DNA of 64,000 nt, taken from the NCBI GenBank assembly GCA_025667525.1, contig CM046882.1, positions 22,394,488 through 22,458,487 of the forward strand. Direction: 5' to 3'. Below, piece after piece: positions 50,048 to 62,034 of the stretch. The stretch is from Glebionis coronaria (lineage: Eukaryota; Streptophyta; Magnoliopsida; Asterales; Asteraceae). Every line of letters begins with the position of its first letter. Position 1 is the stretch's first letter. A program made the position numbers and the translations under genes. The notes under the pieces were generated by a model. That model worked only from the letters and a program-made list of their open reading frames with translations, was not told the DNA's origin and did no database searches.

Positions 50048-50540
50048 TGTTGGGAATAAAAATAGCTAAGTCATTGGGACGTTGACAAGAAGAACTTAGA
50101 CGCTAAAAAAAGATAATATGGCGCTGACAACTGGACACTGAAAGAGATATTGAAGCGCTGACAAGAAGAAGTTTTCACCACTGATAGAATACTTAGTATA
50201 CACGTTTTGTACTTTGAGTAAAGATATGTTTGACATTGTATTTTCTATGTTTATCTTTACCTTAAATAGTTGATACTTAGACTCTTGTACAAGGTTCCTT
50301 ATTCTATTAAAGGAGGCCTTAGGTTTTAGTTTTATATACGTGTTTTTCACTTTCATTGTACCAAGTTTTGATCATTAATCAAAGTGAAAGTTTGGGTTAT
50401 TCTGTTTTGTGTGTTCTTGTTCTAAGTGTTAAATTCCGCATAGCACTTAGATTGTTTCATAACACAAAGTTTCTCTAAGTATTAATCTTGATTCAATCTC
50501 GTTAATACAAAGCTAATCGATCTAAGTTTGGGGATCAACA
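50048..50540 (+). mobile_element. Copia element B, 5' LTR (copy 3)
   Basis: 493 bp with TGTTG/CAACA ends, followed by the exact primer site at 50543-50554 and the three teloboxes before the gag start. Confidence 0.85.
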
Positions 50541-50650
50541 AGTGGTATCAGAGCTTGTTGAGGAACTTTGATCTAGAAGAACACGAAACCCTAAAAATCA
50601 TAAATCGCTAAAAACCCTAATTATTCAAGAAACCCTAAAAACCAGACAAG

Positions 50651-51636
50651 ATGTCAACTCCAGATATGACCTCCTCCTCATCAAGTCACAACCTAAAAAT
50701 TCCCATGCTAGACCCTGACAACTTTGAGCTATGGAAGTTCAATTTTGAACAATACCTTCAAATTCATGATCACACTCTCTGGGAAATTATTGAATATGGA
50801 AACACATTCGATAAAGTTGCTAAGATTGCTGCTAGACCAGTTGAGGGTTCAACTGAACAGGATCGAAAAGAAAGACCCACTGATGGGAGAGCTGTCACAA
50901 CTGAGGATATTGCAAAGAGAAGGAGTGACATGAAAACTTTAAGCATTCTCAAACTCTATTTGGGACCAACCAACCAGCACAAGTATAGAGGTTTTGAGTC
51001 TGCCAAGGAACTTTGGGAAGCTCTTCAAGTCAACTATGGTGGTAATGATGATACTGCTTCAGAAAAGAAGAAGCAACTTTTGCATGAGTATGCTGTGTTC
51101 AAGGCTCTTCCCAGTGAGAAGCTAAGTGGGGTAAGAAGCAGGCTTCTTGACATCACTAGCAAATTTTCCTTTATGGGAACAGTGTATGATGATGCTGATA
51201 TCATAACCACTTTTCTTAAAAGTCTTGGTGATGTATGGAAGATTGAAGCTAGGTCTATCATTGCTACCAATGCCCACAAGAGTTCTACTTTTGATGACGT
51301 CTACAATAAACTAAAGATTGTAGAGAATGAAATCCTCATGGATCATGGAAGCAAATCTACCTCTAGAAACATGGCTTTCATCTCACATAGTGATGCTCAA
51401 ATTGATAAGAGAGAAACATATGTGCATCCTGTTACTGGATCACCTTGTGTCAGCGAGGATCAACCTTTGTCAACGGTGGATCAACCTTTGTCAGCGCCTC
51501 ACATTCAGACACTGACACATGCAATAATGACTCACCAAGAATTAAACATCCTGGCATTGATCTGGACATAGTTTGTGCATACATTGCAGCATTGCCCAAT
51601 GGTTCCATGATTACATATGAGGACCTTGAGTTATAA
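50651..51636 (+). pseudogene. Copia element B gag with a frameshift (spans copy 3/copy 4 boundary)
   Basis: Codon 126 is CAA, so the frame is open to about residue 268. There a G is missing near 51455 and the reading switches frame, running to a TAG at 51569-51571 (306 residues). The normal tail continues in a different frame to TAA at 51634-51636. The same lesion is visible at the left edge of the window near position 45. Confidence 0.88.
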
Positions 51637-52704
51637 AATAGCAACAAACTTTTTTCATCTTCTCGTTTTGGTACGTAAACTTTTAAAAAGATGTTTAATA
51701 GCGATGAACTTTAACAAGTGTTTAAATCTACATATTTTAATTACGTGTCACGTTATAAATAGTGACACATGTCAGGCGTTTACGGAATTTTCATCTTCAT
51801 CATGGTACAACATTCAGTGTATAAGCTCATTTATCACATAAGCTCCATTTATCTTAGCTATTATATGTAAGATAATAGGGTTGGTGTATGTGATGAATCC
51901 TGATTATCTTGCTTGAATCGTGTTGAGTTCACTTTTCGAATAAAGTATTTCGATCTTATCGGTGCCTGGGTTACATGAAATCCTTATCGGGATAAGACAA
52001 GAAAAACACTTTGATTTCTAGGCACAAGAGAGCAAAGCAAAACATGGAGAAGATTGTATGGGTTGTTATGATTCTTCATATTTGTTCATATGAAAGACCA
52101 AAGTGATGTTTACTATATATCAACACAAATAGGGAAAAGTTATGCCCCTTAATGAAAAGTCACACCCATTAGGAAAAGTCACAGCCCTTGAATTAACTGT
52201 ATCCAGCCACAGTTGTGCAACAGATACAAACTGTCGCTAACTGCTGTCAACAAAACAATATGTTATTAGTGACAGCCCAGTGACTTAATTCTGTCACTAT
52301 CGCGTTATTTAGACTTATTGCCTATCTTTTCCATGATTGTGTCCGAAATCAAGTTAATTTGTTTATACGAGCGTGTAATCCACACCTCCGAACTCATATT
52401 ATAACTTACTCGAAATTCCTTTGGTCTCGGGTAAATCACTATTACACAAAATGATTTGATGACACTAAAATCACCAACATTATATAGGTTCTGCACAAGC
52501 TCGATTTGAAGGCTCAGCATACTTAAGCTCATTCAAACATATAAAGCTCAAGGTCGGAACGAAAATGAAATTTACCACAATGATTCATGTCGCAAGCACT
52601 CATATATACATGTGCTAAAAATAAAAATGGCGCTCTCATTATCAAATATGCATGAGACATCGTATGTGTTTATGCAGTTGCAGGCCAAACTATGTACATA
52701 CAGC
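51637..52704. other. Non-coding stretch between gag stump and IST1-like gene (copy 4)
   Basis: Equivalent of 225-1292 with copy-1 states (GCTAA near 52614, GTACAT near 52693). No gene supported. Confidence 0.6.
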
Positions 52705-55700
52705 TTAAAATACTAATTTACGCTCCATTTTGTTTAGAGCGTAGATACGGTCGGCTAGATCTTCAAAATCAGGAAGCTTTGGATGAACGTGGCGAGGCTT
52801 CTTAACATTATTTACGTCAACTGGAGGTGTGGAGACTTCAGGTTTAGATACCTTAGGCTCGGGAATTCTCTTGGCAGGTTCATGTTTAGGTCGAGTTGTG
52901 TGTTGATGTTTCTTGTAGTCTTCAGCAGGCTCAGCTTGGGATTGCTTGGGCTTGAGCGCGATTTTGTCCTTGGGTTCAACCTGATCCTTTGTCCTGCGGG
53001 ACACTCCTTGTGGACCCGAATGAGTTTTACTATGGGGCTTATGTTTTGTAGGCGAAACTTCTTCATCTGAATCATTTCCATCATAACTGAAATGTGTAAT
53101 TGGCCGTGCAGATCTTGAAGGTCTTACCGGGAATTTATCATCATTATCATCTGAATCTGATTCTGAACTCGTTTTGTAAACACTAGGTTTTTTCTTGTTC
53201 ACTCTGCTTGGTCTTGAATCAAATTGTACCGGACTTTGACTTTCTTCGACAGGTTTCTTTGACGAAGGTGAGGTAATCTTTGTGTGTGATGGGTATTTTT
53301 GATTCCGTTGCATCAAATCATCCAACTCAGCTCGAGAATTCCTAGAGAAGTCCTGTTTACGTGGAGAATCGAACTTATATGACCCACTTTCACTTTCGGA
53401 ATCTGGACCATCTGAAAGACTGGATTTCACCGAATAATCCACAGATTTTGCAGGTTTCACTCGGTCCTTGGTGTTGCTTGTGTTCTTTATCGGGCTCCAA
53501 ACGTGTGCGTCTTCTTCTTTATCCGGAGATGGAAAAAATGAATTGCCTGCATCTTCCAATTCAACGTGATTAAATCCATCATCGAACCTAGTACCATCAT
53601 AATCATCATCGTCACTTTCGGATTCATCATCTCTATGAGCACCACTATACAAGGTAGTTTCTTTTTGAGAGCGCGATGAACGGGGCATCCACCTTTCCTT
53701 TTTGAGACTGGTAAACTGATCCTTAGATTTTTTTATTTCAGGAGTGGAAGAACCCTGATCATCATCATCATCATCATAGTCGGTTTCATCGTATCTACGT
53801 GCATCACTATAAGAATGAGAATGTAATTTGGAACTTCCACTATCACCCCTCTTAAACCGAGTCTCAGATTCTTTCTTTGAACTTTTATGAAGAGAAGGAC
53901 CTTGATCTTCATGTCTTCTAAAGTACCGATCTTCCTTGTGGTCATCATTATTAACCGAACTCTCATCTAAATCATTTCTCGACCTTGATCCGCTTGAACT
54001 TTTGGTAACCTTTGGGGAAGAACTGCTTTCATTCTGGCGCACTTGCTGATTCTGTATCTTTGATTTTCTATTGTTAAAAGAGCCATTATATGGCATTTCA
54101 TCTCTGATATGTGACCTGTATGATTCAGTTGGATGCTGCTGCGTAAAACTCCCTTCTCTCGCAAGTTGTACAGCAGCTCGAGCAGCATAACTAGCACGTT
54201 CTGCAGCCTCGGCTGCTGCATGAGCTGCAGAAGTGGCATCCTTGAACTCCATGTTTCCGTTATCCCTATCTGATGAATGATTGCTGTTGTTGCTGTTGCT
54301 CCGGAACGACTGGTTGTTTTTCATTGACCCGGATGCCATGCCTGATTAAATAAAGATAAAATGGTAGTTAATCTCTATGATCGATAACACTGTAACTTTA
54401 TAAGTGATAACCAAACTATTACTAAACTATACCTGTTGGCCTCGCATCGCTATGACTAGGAGAAGCATATGGTGACTGTTGGCTGCTAGTATCCGCAGGG
54501 GTTACATTCTTCTGAGAGTCTGATGGGAACTTTTTAATCAGCTGAAAGAAGTCGGCAGGTACATCTGAAGTCTGGACATTAGGAGGATCAACGGTTATCG
54601 GGTTCGCCTGCTCGAAGTTCTTGGGCCCGTTCTGTTCAAAGAAAAGTTTCAAATATAAACAGATTCTCAATGAAAAAAAATACAGTACAATTATTACCGA
54701 GTAATTAGAAAGCAGCATCAACCTACCAACAAGTCATCACGAGGCTTTGATTCTTCAAACGAAGTTTCTTCCCAATCAACGTTGTGTTCTTTTGCTATGT
54801 CGCTTAACACTTTCACTTTTGTCTGAATGTTTGGTGCAACTGCGGATAACTTCTCGACCAACTGCAGATATAGAGAAGTACATTACAATAAGCCGGATAC
54901 AGATAAATCTTTTATGAGAAATGTAATTCTGTGTTGCAAATTCACCCGTTTCTTAATAAATGGGTCGATTTCCATTAACTTCAGTCTTAGCGGGTCAAAA
55001 GGGTAAAACTAAGATCTAGCTAGTCGCCTTAAGTGCTTTTTTTTACTTCAAGATTACTATTAAGAAAATCTCGTTATCATAGTTGCAGAAAAAAAGTTAC
55101 ATGTGATCGTGTCAACTGAAACCAACATATCCAAAGATGTTAACTATTTTGACCCATTTTGCCACATCTACTTCAAAGTTTCAAATAACATACCATTCCG
55201 CTTACACCACAGGCAGGAAGCATCTCAGTAGCCGCGTGAACAAATTCCTTCCCGTATTTCGCTCTAAAATTCTTCTTAACATCCACAAGCTCCTTTATAT
55301 CTGGACATCTAGGAGTTGCAAATATCACGCTTGCAATTGCTTCCTTCAAATCAATTGGACAAGTCCTAACAAAAAAAAAAAAATCCCACAAAAATTGATA
55401 AATCGCTAAGGTATAGTACTAGTACTTTAAAGAAGCGATATAAAAGATAGCTTACTTCTGTGATTCGATAATAGGCAAACGTGCTACAATAAGTTCACAA
55501 TATATCTCGATCAAATCATACGCGCCCATCATCTTCTCTTCTCTGATTAGGTGCTCAACCTGATACAATATTAACCAAAAATATAAATATTTTCTGCCCG
55601 ATCAATAATACTAATAAAAAGGTATCGAAAAAACCATGCGACATACTCTAATTCGTGCAGTTCGATCATCTCCTGCTGCCAACAACTGAGCTAGCTCCTT

Positions 55701-56569
55701 CTTCATTTGAATAACCTGTGCTCCTTTTTTATTCCTCATTAGCTTTATCCTCGCCGTAGCTAGCTTCATCGACATCTTACTGTATAAATCATTCAACATA
55801 ACACATTATCAGCCAAAGTCAACTTTTACACAGATACAAAAAAAATCAGATGAAAAATTATCAGTTTAGTTGTAGAAAAATATACGTGTTTTAAGAGAAA
55901 AATACAAAAATAATTCAGAAAAGAACGCGTTTAAGTCAAATATTTACTTCGGTTAGACCACGTACATCTCAGTGTACGACTTGAAAACAAGAACATGAAA
56001 AAATATAACCCGTTTAGGTTAAAGCAACATGTTTTCTAAATTTTCTTTTGCTCGAAAACTGCATCTAAACATGTTTTATAAATTTTTACGAATTCTTTTC
56101 TACAACTAAGCATGATGGTACTTCAGTTAGACTCGCGAATACAGTAGCGGTTTACTTAAAATAGCACCATTTAGGGTTTTCTTTCACGTTTCTTGCGAAT
56201 CTTTTTTACAACTAAACACGATGGTACTTGAGTTAGACTGCGTAAATCTAAATCAAAGACTCGCCCTCCCGGATAACATGCACATGAAAAGTACGCTCGT
56301 TCAAAATAACATCATTTAGGGTTTTCTTTCACTTTTCTTTTTTCGAAAAGTGTCGTCTGATATATATAAACATGTTTTCGAAGTTCTAACGAATTCTTTT
56401 CTACAACTAAACACAATCTTGATATCTTGAAGATAAGCAAAACAAGAAACATGAACATGAATCAATGAACATAAGCTAAGTCAAACAAAAGTCAACGGTA
56501 GAAAACTAGGAAAAAGAAGCAATGATCATACCATTTAGCAACTTGGAATCTTTTCTTAATTCCAATCAT
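52705..56569 (-). CDS. IST1-like protein, ESCRT-III regulator (copy 4)
   Basis: Exons: 56569-56532, 55779-55647, 55559-55456, 55365-55194, 54861-54727, 54631-54433, 54341-52705. As far as I can see it is identical to copy 1 in exons and introns, with E181 and a 13-A tract in intron 3. The protein is 805 residues with no lesion. Confidence 0.92.
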
Positions 56570-57601
56570 GGTGTGTGAATGAATTCAATGTTCGTTTGAT
56601 GATGTTTATAAGGCTTTGGAACGAATTTAATGAATGGAAAATTTAACGATAATATGGAAGTTTAATATGAAAAGTTATTTATGTAAGAAGTTGGTCGGTG
56701 GAAGGAAACAAAAATCAGGTACTATGGTTATGGTAGGTCAAGTTGGCCCAAATATAAATATTTTCCAGCCCCAAACATTTTAATTCACTCTTGGCCCAAA
56801 GCTTGATTAGTACGTATTTGATTAGTACAACTTTAAAAAAAATGTTTGGGTAAACAGCAAATATCGTTCCTTAACTTTGCTATTTCTGTCAAAAACCCCC
56901 GAAAGTAAAGGTGGTGGACATTTGTCTTCGAACTTCTTAATTTTTTGCGAAAAAACCTCTGAGACGATAATTTCTAACTTTCGGCCGTTATCCCACGTTA
57001 ACTCCCTCTCGTGCCACACACGTGAGGGCACATTCGTCAATTCCTATCATCCCAGACACGCCAGACTTTTCCTTTGTGCAAAAATAGTTCTCGAAACCAT
57101 TTGACCACCTTTCATGACTAAAGCTACTGACATCTTTTTTCCAAAGACAGGATTTGCAACGAAAGCAAACTTTCAATTTCTACATATATTAGGTTGAAAC
57201 ACACACGGAGGGAACACACACACATACACACACACACACTTAAGAACACGCAGTACATTTCGTTTACTTGTGATATCAAAGATTGATCTGTTGAACTTGT
57301 TTGTGCCTCTGGGTAATTTCTACTTTCTAAAATGATCGTAGCACAATACCAAATAGAGATTGATGGGGACATGTGGTAGGCAAGGGAATTGATGACTAAC
57401 TTTGAATGGCAATCCGTTTAGATGTGCTAGGGAGAATGTGACTAAGCTCAAGACACTCCAAACTGCTGACATGTGCAAGGCAATGATGTCGATGAAAATT
57501 GTCCCACATATTCACAACAAGATTTTGATAAGATTGACTTTGCAGCGAGGCAGAGGGAGATGTGAGTTGGTTGGTTGATTAAGATTTAGATTGTTCATGT
57601 G
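56570..57601. other. Upstream region of IST1-like gene (copy 4)
   Basis: Matches 5158-6189 at offset 51412, with no difference noticed. No supportable gene. Confidence 0.55.
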
Positions 57602-58674
57602 TGTAGATAGGGGTGGCTAATGCATAGTCATTTTTAGTTGTTAAAAATTAATCGCGTGTGTGAATACAAATATCGTATAAAAACCATGTTTATATTTTAA
57701 TCACTCTTAAATTTTGTTAACGACAAAACATAAAATATATTTTTACGTTTGTGTTATAAACAACAATGAAGCTTTAGATCCATGATTTTATGTTTCTAAC
57801 TTTTGTAAAAGTTCTCTACACTTATAAGTCTTTTTGTGTAAACTTAAAAAATGGAAAATCACACTTCTCTCTCCATATCTTTGATATACAAAGTGAACCC
57901 ATGTCAAATATTGTTTGTGTGTGATCTTGGACAAGGTATTTATGAGGCAACCAAAGTCAGACCTCACGGACCCCTTTGTAAAAGGGCATGGAAAAGGGTC
58001 CACGGGGTCCGAGAGCTGCTGGTGGTTTTGCCTATAAATACCAAGCACTCTCCAAGCATCAAACTCACATATCTTCTATCTAATATCTCTAAACCTCTGA
58101 TTATCTCTAACATTCTAACATATATTCTTCTCTTACTTTTTGTCTCTAGTGATATAGATCATTGTCTTCTTGAAGATCATTTAGAAGAATTCTATCTTCA
58201 AGCTTTGATCCTTCAAAGTTTACATTGTGTGATTGTGTTAAGTGTTATCTATACAATCACCATTGTTGTACCCATTCATCTACTACTAGTGTGGTTAGTA
58301 TTTTAGTCCTCAAAATACATAGTGTAAAGGGAGTTGGTATACCCATGTAAAAGAACACGACATCCTAGCTTAGGTGTTGGTAAAGATTGTAAGCGACGTG
58401 TAAGGGTTTCTCCACCGGTATAACAGAGGTTGTTGACTAGTGAATTTCGAACTCTCGAGTGGATACTCGAGGAGTGGAAGTAGGGGCAAGCTAAGTGCGA
58501 TCATACTAGACTGAACCACTATAAATCCTTGTGCATTGTGGTTTGATTTATTCGTTCTCTATCTTTATTATATACTCAATCATACTTGATCTATATCCTC
58601 ACTAATCATATAAAAAGTTTCAAAGAACTAAAACTAATCGGTAAATCTATTCAACCCCCTTATAGTTTTCTACA
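57602..58674 (+). mobile_element. Copia element A, 5' LTR (copy 4)
   Basis: 1,073 bp with the same ends as copy 1 and no difference noticed. The 3 bp lost in copy 3 are present. Confidence 0.7.
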
Positions 58675-58741
58675 ATTGGCATCAAGAGCTACGTACTCAA
58701 GATATTTAAAGTATATTGTATTTTAAAACTTGAATTGACCC

Positions 58742-59091
58742 ATGGATTAAGAAAATTACAAGGAAGGAAAATCTATGCAAAGACCATCACTCTTTGAAGC
58801 GGATGGTTTTATATATTGGAAAAACCGTTTTGAAACTTATGTGAAACCTAAGGATATAGATCTTTGGTACATGATCATTGAAGGTGATTATGCAACAACG
58901 GTCAAGAATGTCACCACTAACCAATTTGAATCGGTTCCATGTGAAAAGCAAACTGATGATCAAAAGAAAATGTTGGCCAAAAATAATGAAACCAAAATGA
59001 TGCTTACAATGCTCTACCTAAAAAGGAGTATGAAAAAATCTTTATGTGTCGAACCGCCAAAGAAATTTGGCACTCGTTAATTGTCACATGA
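58742..59091 (+). pseudogene. Copia element A, broken 5' gag (copy 4)
   Basis: Same early stop and same one-base loss as copies 1-3. Confidence 0.88.
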
Positions 59092-62034
59092 TAATTATTT
59101 TTCACCTTACTTTAGGAAAATTAGAAACAAATGATAAGTATTAAGTAATTACGTTTAGGAAAACATAAAAACCGACGATGTGTTCGTACTCGAGGAGGTG
59201 TGGTTGTGTGCCAAATAAACGTTTTTGGATTAGTTTCGATTTTTAAATGAGAAAAAGATTAAAAGTAAACACGGATTAAACTACGACGAATCGCTTTTTC
59301 ACGCAAAATGCGACGAAAAATAATAAAATAATCAAAATTTATGAAAAATTTTGAAAACATGCAAATAAATTCTAAAAGTCTAACAAACAATAAAAAATGA
59401 GAAAATAATTTTTAAAACCTTTTAATTAATTATTATTTAATTTTAAAATATAATATAAGACTTAAAAATAAAAATAAATAAGAAAAAGTCCAAATTTTGT
59501 TTTTATCTTTTGTAAACCTCAAAATACTTTAATAAAAACTAAAAATTATTTTTTGGAATTTTAAAATTAATTTAACTATTATTATATGACTTAAAATGAA
59601 AATAGAAAATAAAAATGATTAAAAATATAAAAAGGGAAAATCTAGAAAACTTCCAAAAAGTCCTAAAAAAGTCTATTTTATGGGAAAAATAAGCTGATGA
59701 CCTCAGCTTATCCCAAAAAGCTAAAAAGATGAAAATAAGCTACGGCTTGAATTTATACTAAGGAATTAGGAAACGTATAAAGAAAATAAAAGGAAAAGTA
59801 TGACCAAGAAATGAGCCTAGCACACGGGTACACCCATGAACCCCTGTTCGACAGGTCAAGGGGTTGAGCTAGGCTAGTTGCTTTTTGCATAAATTATTTT
59901 TTTTAATTTTCTTTTTGAACAACAATCCCCAATGAGAAATTGGCTTATTGGGGTGTGAAAATAAACAAGATTTCTATACTAATAAGAAAATAAAAGCATA
60001 GAAATAAGCAGATTTAAGAAAAAATTCAAAACCAACACATATAACTAACAGTGGCAATTCACAAAACACTGGCAGTAATAAAAAGTTTACCACTGCTAGC
60101 AAAAGTTCACAGAAAAAGCAGTTTTGCACTTTGGTGAATTTTAAGCTATCAATAAGCTACAAATACACTAGATAACCCAATATTTAGAATAAACAGATCT
60201 GGACTAACATTATACCTAGCAAATTCCTAAGTGGCTAAAACTAATACTCAAGATTCAAACAGAAAAATGAACTGATGTATTTAGGCAGTTTCAAAACACA
60301 AATTTGCACAAATTGGGTCTGAATTAAAAATCAATACACACTACTCAAACCAGCATAGCAGACATGTGAATCGCTTAAATTCATCAGACAACAAACACTA
60401 CTTATCAGATAAAGAAAGAAATCAGACAATCATGAACTTTGGCAGAAAAACACAATAACTTGCAAAATCCTTCTTTAAGCTAACAACATCCAACCAAAAG
60501 CAATTTTAAACTAACCTAAGCCTAACTTAAGTGTGCAGGCAGTTAAGGTCTAGTTTTTATGTCACCAAAAGCCTAGAACTAACACAACCAAACACCCTTT
60601 AAAGCAACAAATTACAAGTTTTTTCTAACACCTTTATGAATATAACCCTAACTTAAGCTTAACAAGCACAGAAACACAATTTGTAACACAAATTAAACAG
60701 AATGGAACTCTTAAACTAACAACTAAAGCAGATCATGGCAAAAATCATACAACCATAAAAATAAAAAAGAAATTGCTATGCGAGTTCAAAGCCAATGTAC
60801 CTAGTGGGACCTACATCCAAGCCCCACTTGCAATTAGTTGATGCAAATAGAGCTGTTTAGTTGATCTTTGGTGGCTTATGGGGTTAAGCAATGAGTATGC
60901 AAGGAGTGGGACTACAACAGTCCATACACCAAGACTACCACAGTCTTGGTGTTTTCTTCTTGACCTATTTTGAACACAACAAAAACAAAGAAACTTCAAT
61001 TCCACAAGCCATGCAACAATTTCTTTGTCAAGAGAGCTTATTGGTCAGCTTATGGACAGTGAAATATTAGCAATAGTCAAAAAAGGATTTTCTGAAAATG
61101 CTTTTGAAACAAGAAACGCTGCAAATGAATTTAAGTTAATCAACAAGAATTAACCAAACCTTATAAATCTCACAAGTGTTTAATTTTGTCAGAATCACAC
61201 ACTTATGATCAATTTATAAAGACTAAATTAATAAGAAATAAAAGGAACTCAGAATAATTTTGCAAGGCCAAAGATAAACTTTAACTATTCATAAATTCAG
61301 GTTTACAAAAAAACTGGAACATATGAAAAATTACAATGATTTTCCTATTTATACTACTTGATAGAAGATACTAGAATACAATGAAAGGAAAACCCTAATG
61401 CTATGATTTTCCAACAATGCCCTTGATTGATGCCAAGAAGATTTGGATCTTTGATTTTTTTTGAATTGATTCAACATGGTAACATGTGATTTCTACAATG
61501 TACATGTGATGTCAGCTGGTTGGTTTCAATCTTGGATGTTGGTACTGATGTGATGAACTAGTAAAGCTAGCTTAGCCATTGGATGCCTGCCATTCTTTTG
61601 TCTTGAAGCAAAAGTGAACCCTCATTGGTGTAGGGGATGGTCCCACAACACACATGGGTGTGTTGGTGGATGTTTTGGTGACGTGGGTGGGTTAGGGATA
61701 TGATCAATTGTCGATCTGGAAACATACAACTCAAAGCCCTTTGATTTGATTAGGGATTGGGATTAGGGTTTATAAAGTGGGAGGATGGGTAAACAGTTTA
61801 TTTGATATGTTTTTCGTAATTAACACATGTTTTGCGCCACTGAAAATATTATTAAACATGTTTTAAAATGTGGGCTTGGTGGGTTGGGTAGTCAGGTATT
61901 TGTTTGGGCTTGATGGGTTTATAATGGGTAATGGGTAGGTATTTGATAGAAATGGGTTTATGATGTTGGCATAATTCGTCCTTTGACTGAATTGACCCGT
62001 ATTATATCGGAATTTTGTTTCTTTGGAAATTATG
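59092..62034. other. Gene-free AT-rich block with hairpins (copy 4)
   Basis: Equivalent of 7680-10622 and has the copy-1 states TCTGAATT and AAGGAATT. No gene supported. Confidence 0.6.

Larger units (their letters stand above)
31580..51412. repeat. Tandem macro-repeat, copy 3, enlarged by an internal duplication
   Basis: Third copy, 19,833 bp. It is longer than its siblings because the part matching copy-1 positions 8007-12060 is present twice. Private differences include a 22-bp deletion near 36049 in IST1 intron 1, a 3-bp deletion near 37786, TCTCAATT near 40462 and 44514 (both sub-copies), and CAAAGATG near 43462 and 47530 (both sub-copies). It shares several states with copy 2 against copies 1 and 4, including A181 in the IST1-like protein. 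Confidence 0.97.
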
